NCBI GenBank assembly: GCA_029263435.1
Contig: JAJCXL010000303.1
Location: 1 to 7,023, forward strand
Direction of reading: 5' to 3'
Origin: Acidobacteriota bacterium
Lineage (GTDB): Bacteria > Acidobacteriota > Vicinamibacteria > Marinacidobacterales > SMYC01
DNA: 7,023 bases
Shown here: positions 6,721 through 7,023 of the stretch, piece by piece
Layout: each line of letters begins with the position of its first letter
Numbering within the stretch: position 1 is the stretch's first letter
The notes under the pieces: generated by a model
Database searches by the model: none
Seen by the model: only the letters and a program-made list of their open reading frames with translations
What the model was told of the DNA's origin: nothing
Program-made: the position numbers and the translations under genes

Positions 6721-6749
6721 ATTCTACTCGATAGGTCACGCGGAGTGAA
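6721..6749 (-). promoter_or_regulatory. Candidate sigma-70-like promoter for the peptidase
   Basis: On the minus strand TTCACT (6749-6744; 4 of 6 matches to TTGACA) and TAGAAT (6726-6721; 5 of 6 matches to TATAAT) are separated by exactly 17 bases. The -10 box lies about 43 bases upstream of the ATG, and the -35 box falls inside the last codons of the cysteine desulfurase. The spacing is ideal, but such matches also arise by chance. If real, the peptidase and glycosyltransferase could be transcribed apart from the desulfurase. Confidence 0.35.
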
Positions 6750-7023
6750 AAGCGTCGAGCAGCAAAGACGCCGCCCGATCGACCTCTCTCTCGGTGGTGG
6801 TCCTGCCCAAGCTCAAACGAACCGCTCCCATCGCCACCCCGACGTCGAGGCCCATCGCTGCCAACACCGGACTCACTTCGCGCTCGCCGGTGTGACATGC
6901 CGAACCGGTGGAAGCCGCAAAGCCCGTTATCCCTCCGAGCGCGACGCTGGCCTCTTTTCCCACGAAGCTCAGATTGAGCGTGTTGGGAAGGCGCTCCTCG
7001 GGGTGTCCATTGAGAACCAGCTC
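6736..7023 (-). CDS. Cysteine desulfurase / selenocysteine-lyase-like PLP enzyme, C-terminal part (5' end outside window)
   Basis: The frame is open to the right window edge and ends at TGA (6738-6736), giving 95 C-terminal residues of an enzyme usually near 380-400 long. The catalytic-cysteine loop is ASTGSACHTGEREVSPV, with the Cys codon at 6897-6895. It is followed by a segment ending GAVRLSLGRTTTEREVD, a hallmark of NifS/IscS-type class V aminotransferases. These use PLP and an active-site cysteine persulfide to take sulfur from cysteine for Fe-S clusters or tRNA thiolation. The loop form SACH plus a downstream SPVL recalls the selenocysteine-lyase (SCLY) branch more than classical IscS, so a selenium role is possible but unproven. 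The lysine that holds PLP lies outside the window. A GTG at 6963 could be mistaken for a start but sits inside the conserved LNLSFVGKE stretch. Confidence 0.88.
   Translation of the reverse strand, partial: ELVLNGHPEERLPNTLNLSFVGKEASVALGGITGFAASTGSACHTGEREVSPVLAAMGLDVGVAMGAVRLSLGRTTTEREVDRAASLLLDAFHSA

Noticed and set aside
6003..6734. 243-residue plus-strand frame opposite the peptidase N-terminal half
   Set aside because: It is antisense to a well-supported gene, rich in Arg, His and Pro, without a motif.

Overview
The window is a high-GC bacterial chromosome segment with dense coding. It holds six protein genes: two are cut by the window edges and four are complete. Nothing in it identifies the host securely. 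The mix of an NhaC-type antiporter, a secreted S9 peptidase, a selenocysteine-lyase-like cysteine desulfurase and GC-rich codon use would fit an environmental Acidobacteriota, Gemmatimonadota or deltaproteobacterial-type lineage, but this is a guess. No RNA genes, CRISPR array, prophage or intact transposase is visible.

Left part, plus strand (1-3678): the 3' end of an NhaC-family Na+/H+ antiporter gene is followed by an 82-base gap with a small hairpin. Then come a SAM-dependent methyltransferase with an N-terminal Cys4 zinc-ribbon-like element and a large multi-pass membrane protein. The last two overlap by TGATG, so they are probably translationally coupled. The membrane protein resembles GT-C glycosyltransferases, with an acidic first periplasmic loop and about ten membrane segments. 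It ends in a long soluble tail whose last 140 residues look like a discoidin (F5/8 type C) carbohydrate-binding domain.

Middle (3679-3859): a visibly A/T-richer gap between convergent genes (56 of 120 bases are G or C across 3721-3840). It holds three short palindromes next to A or T tracts, two of them near-copies of each other 96 bases apart. They may be terminators, REP-like interspersed repeats, or both.

Right part, minus strand (7023 down to 3860): the C-terminal part of a cysteine desulfurase, a secreted S9-family prolyl-oligopeptidase-type peptidase with a full Ser-Asp-His triad, and a cytosolic family-2 glycosyltransferase of the DPM1 type. The gaps are only about 58 bases, so these may be one transcription unit. 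A candidate sigma-70-like promoter and a strong Shine-Dalgarno precede the peptidase.

Functional reading (inference): the methyltransferase, the GT-C-like membrane protein and, across the convergent boundary, the DPM1-like enzyme could form a small cell-envelope glycosylation module. The GT2 would make a polyprenyl-phosphate sugar and the membrane protein would use it outside the membrane. The peptidase, desulfurase and antiporter look like ordinary neighbours. I see no clearly new defence or mobile system. The most unusual items are the GT-C/discoidin architecture and the palindrome cluster.
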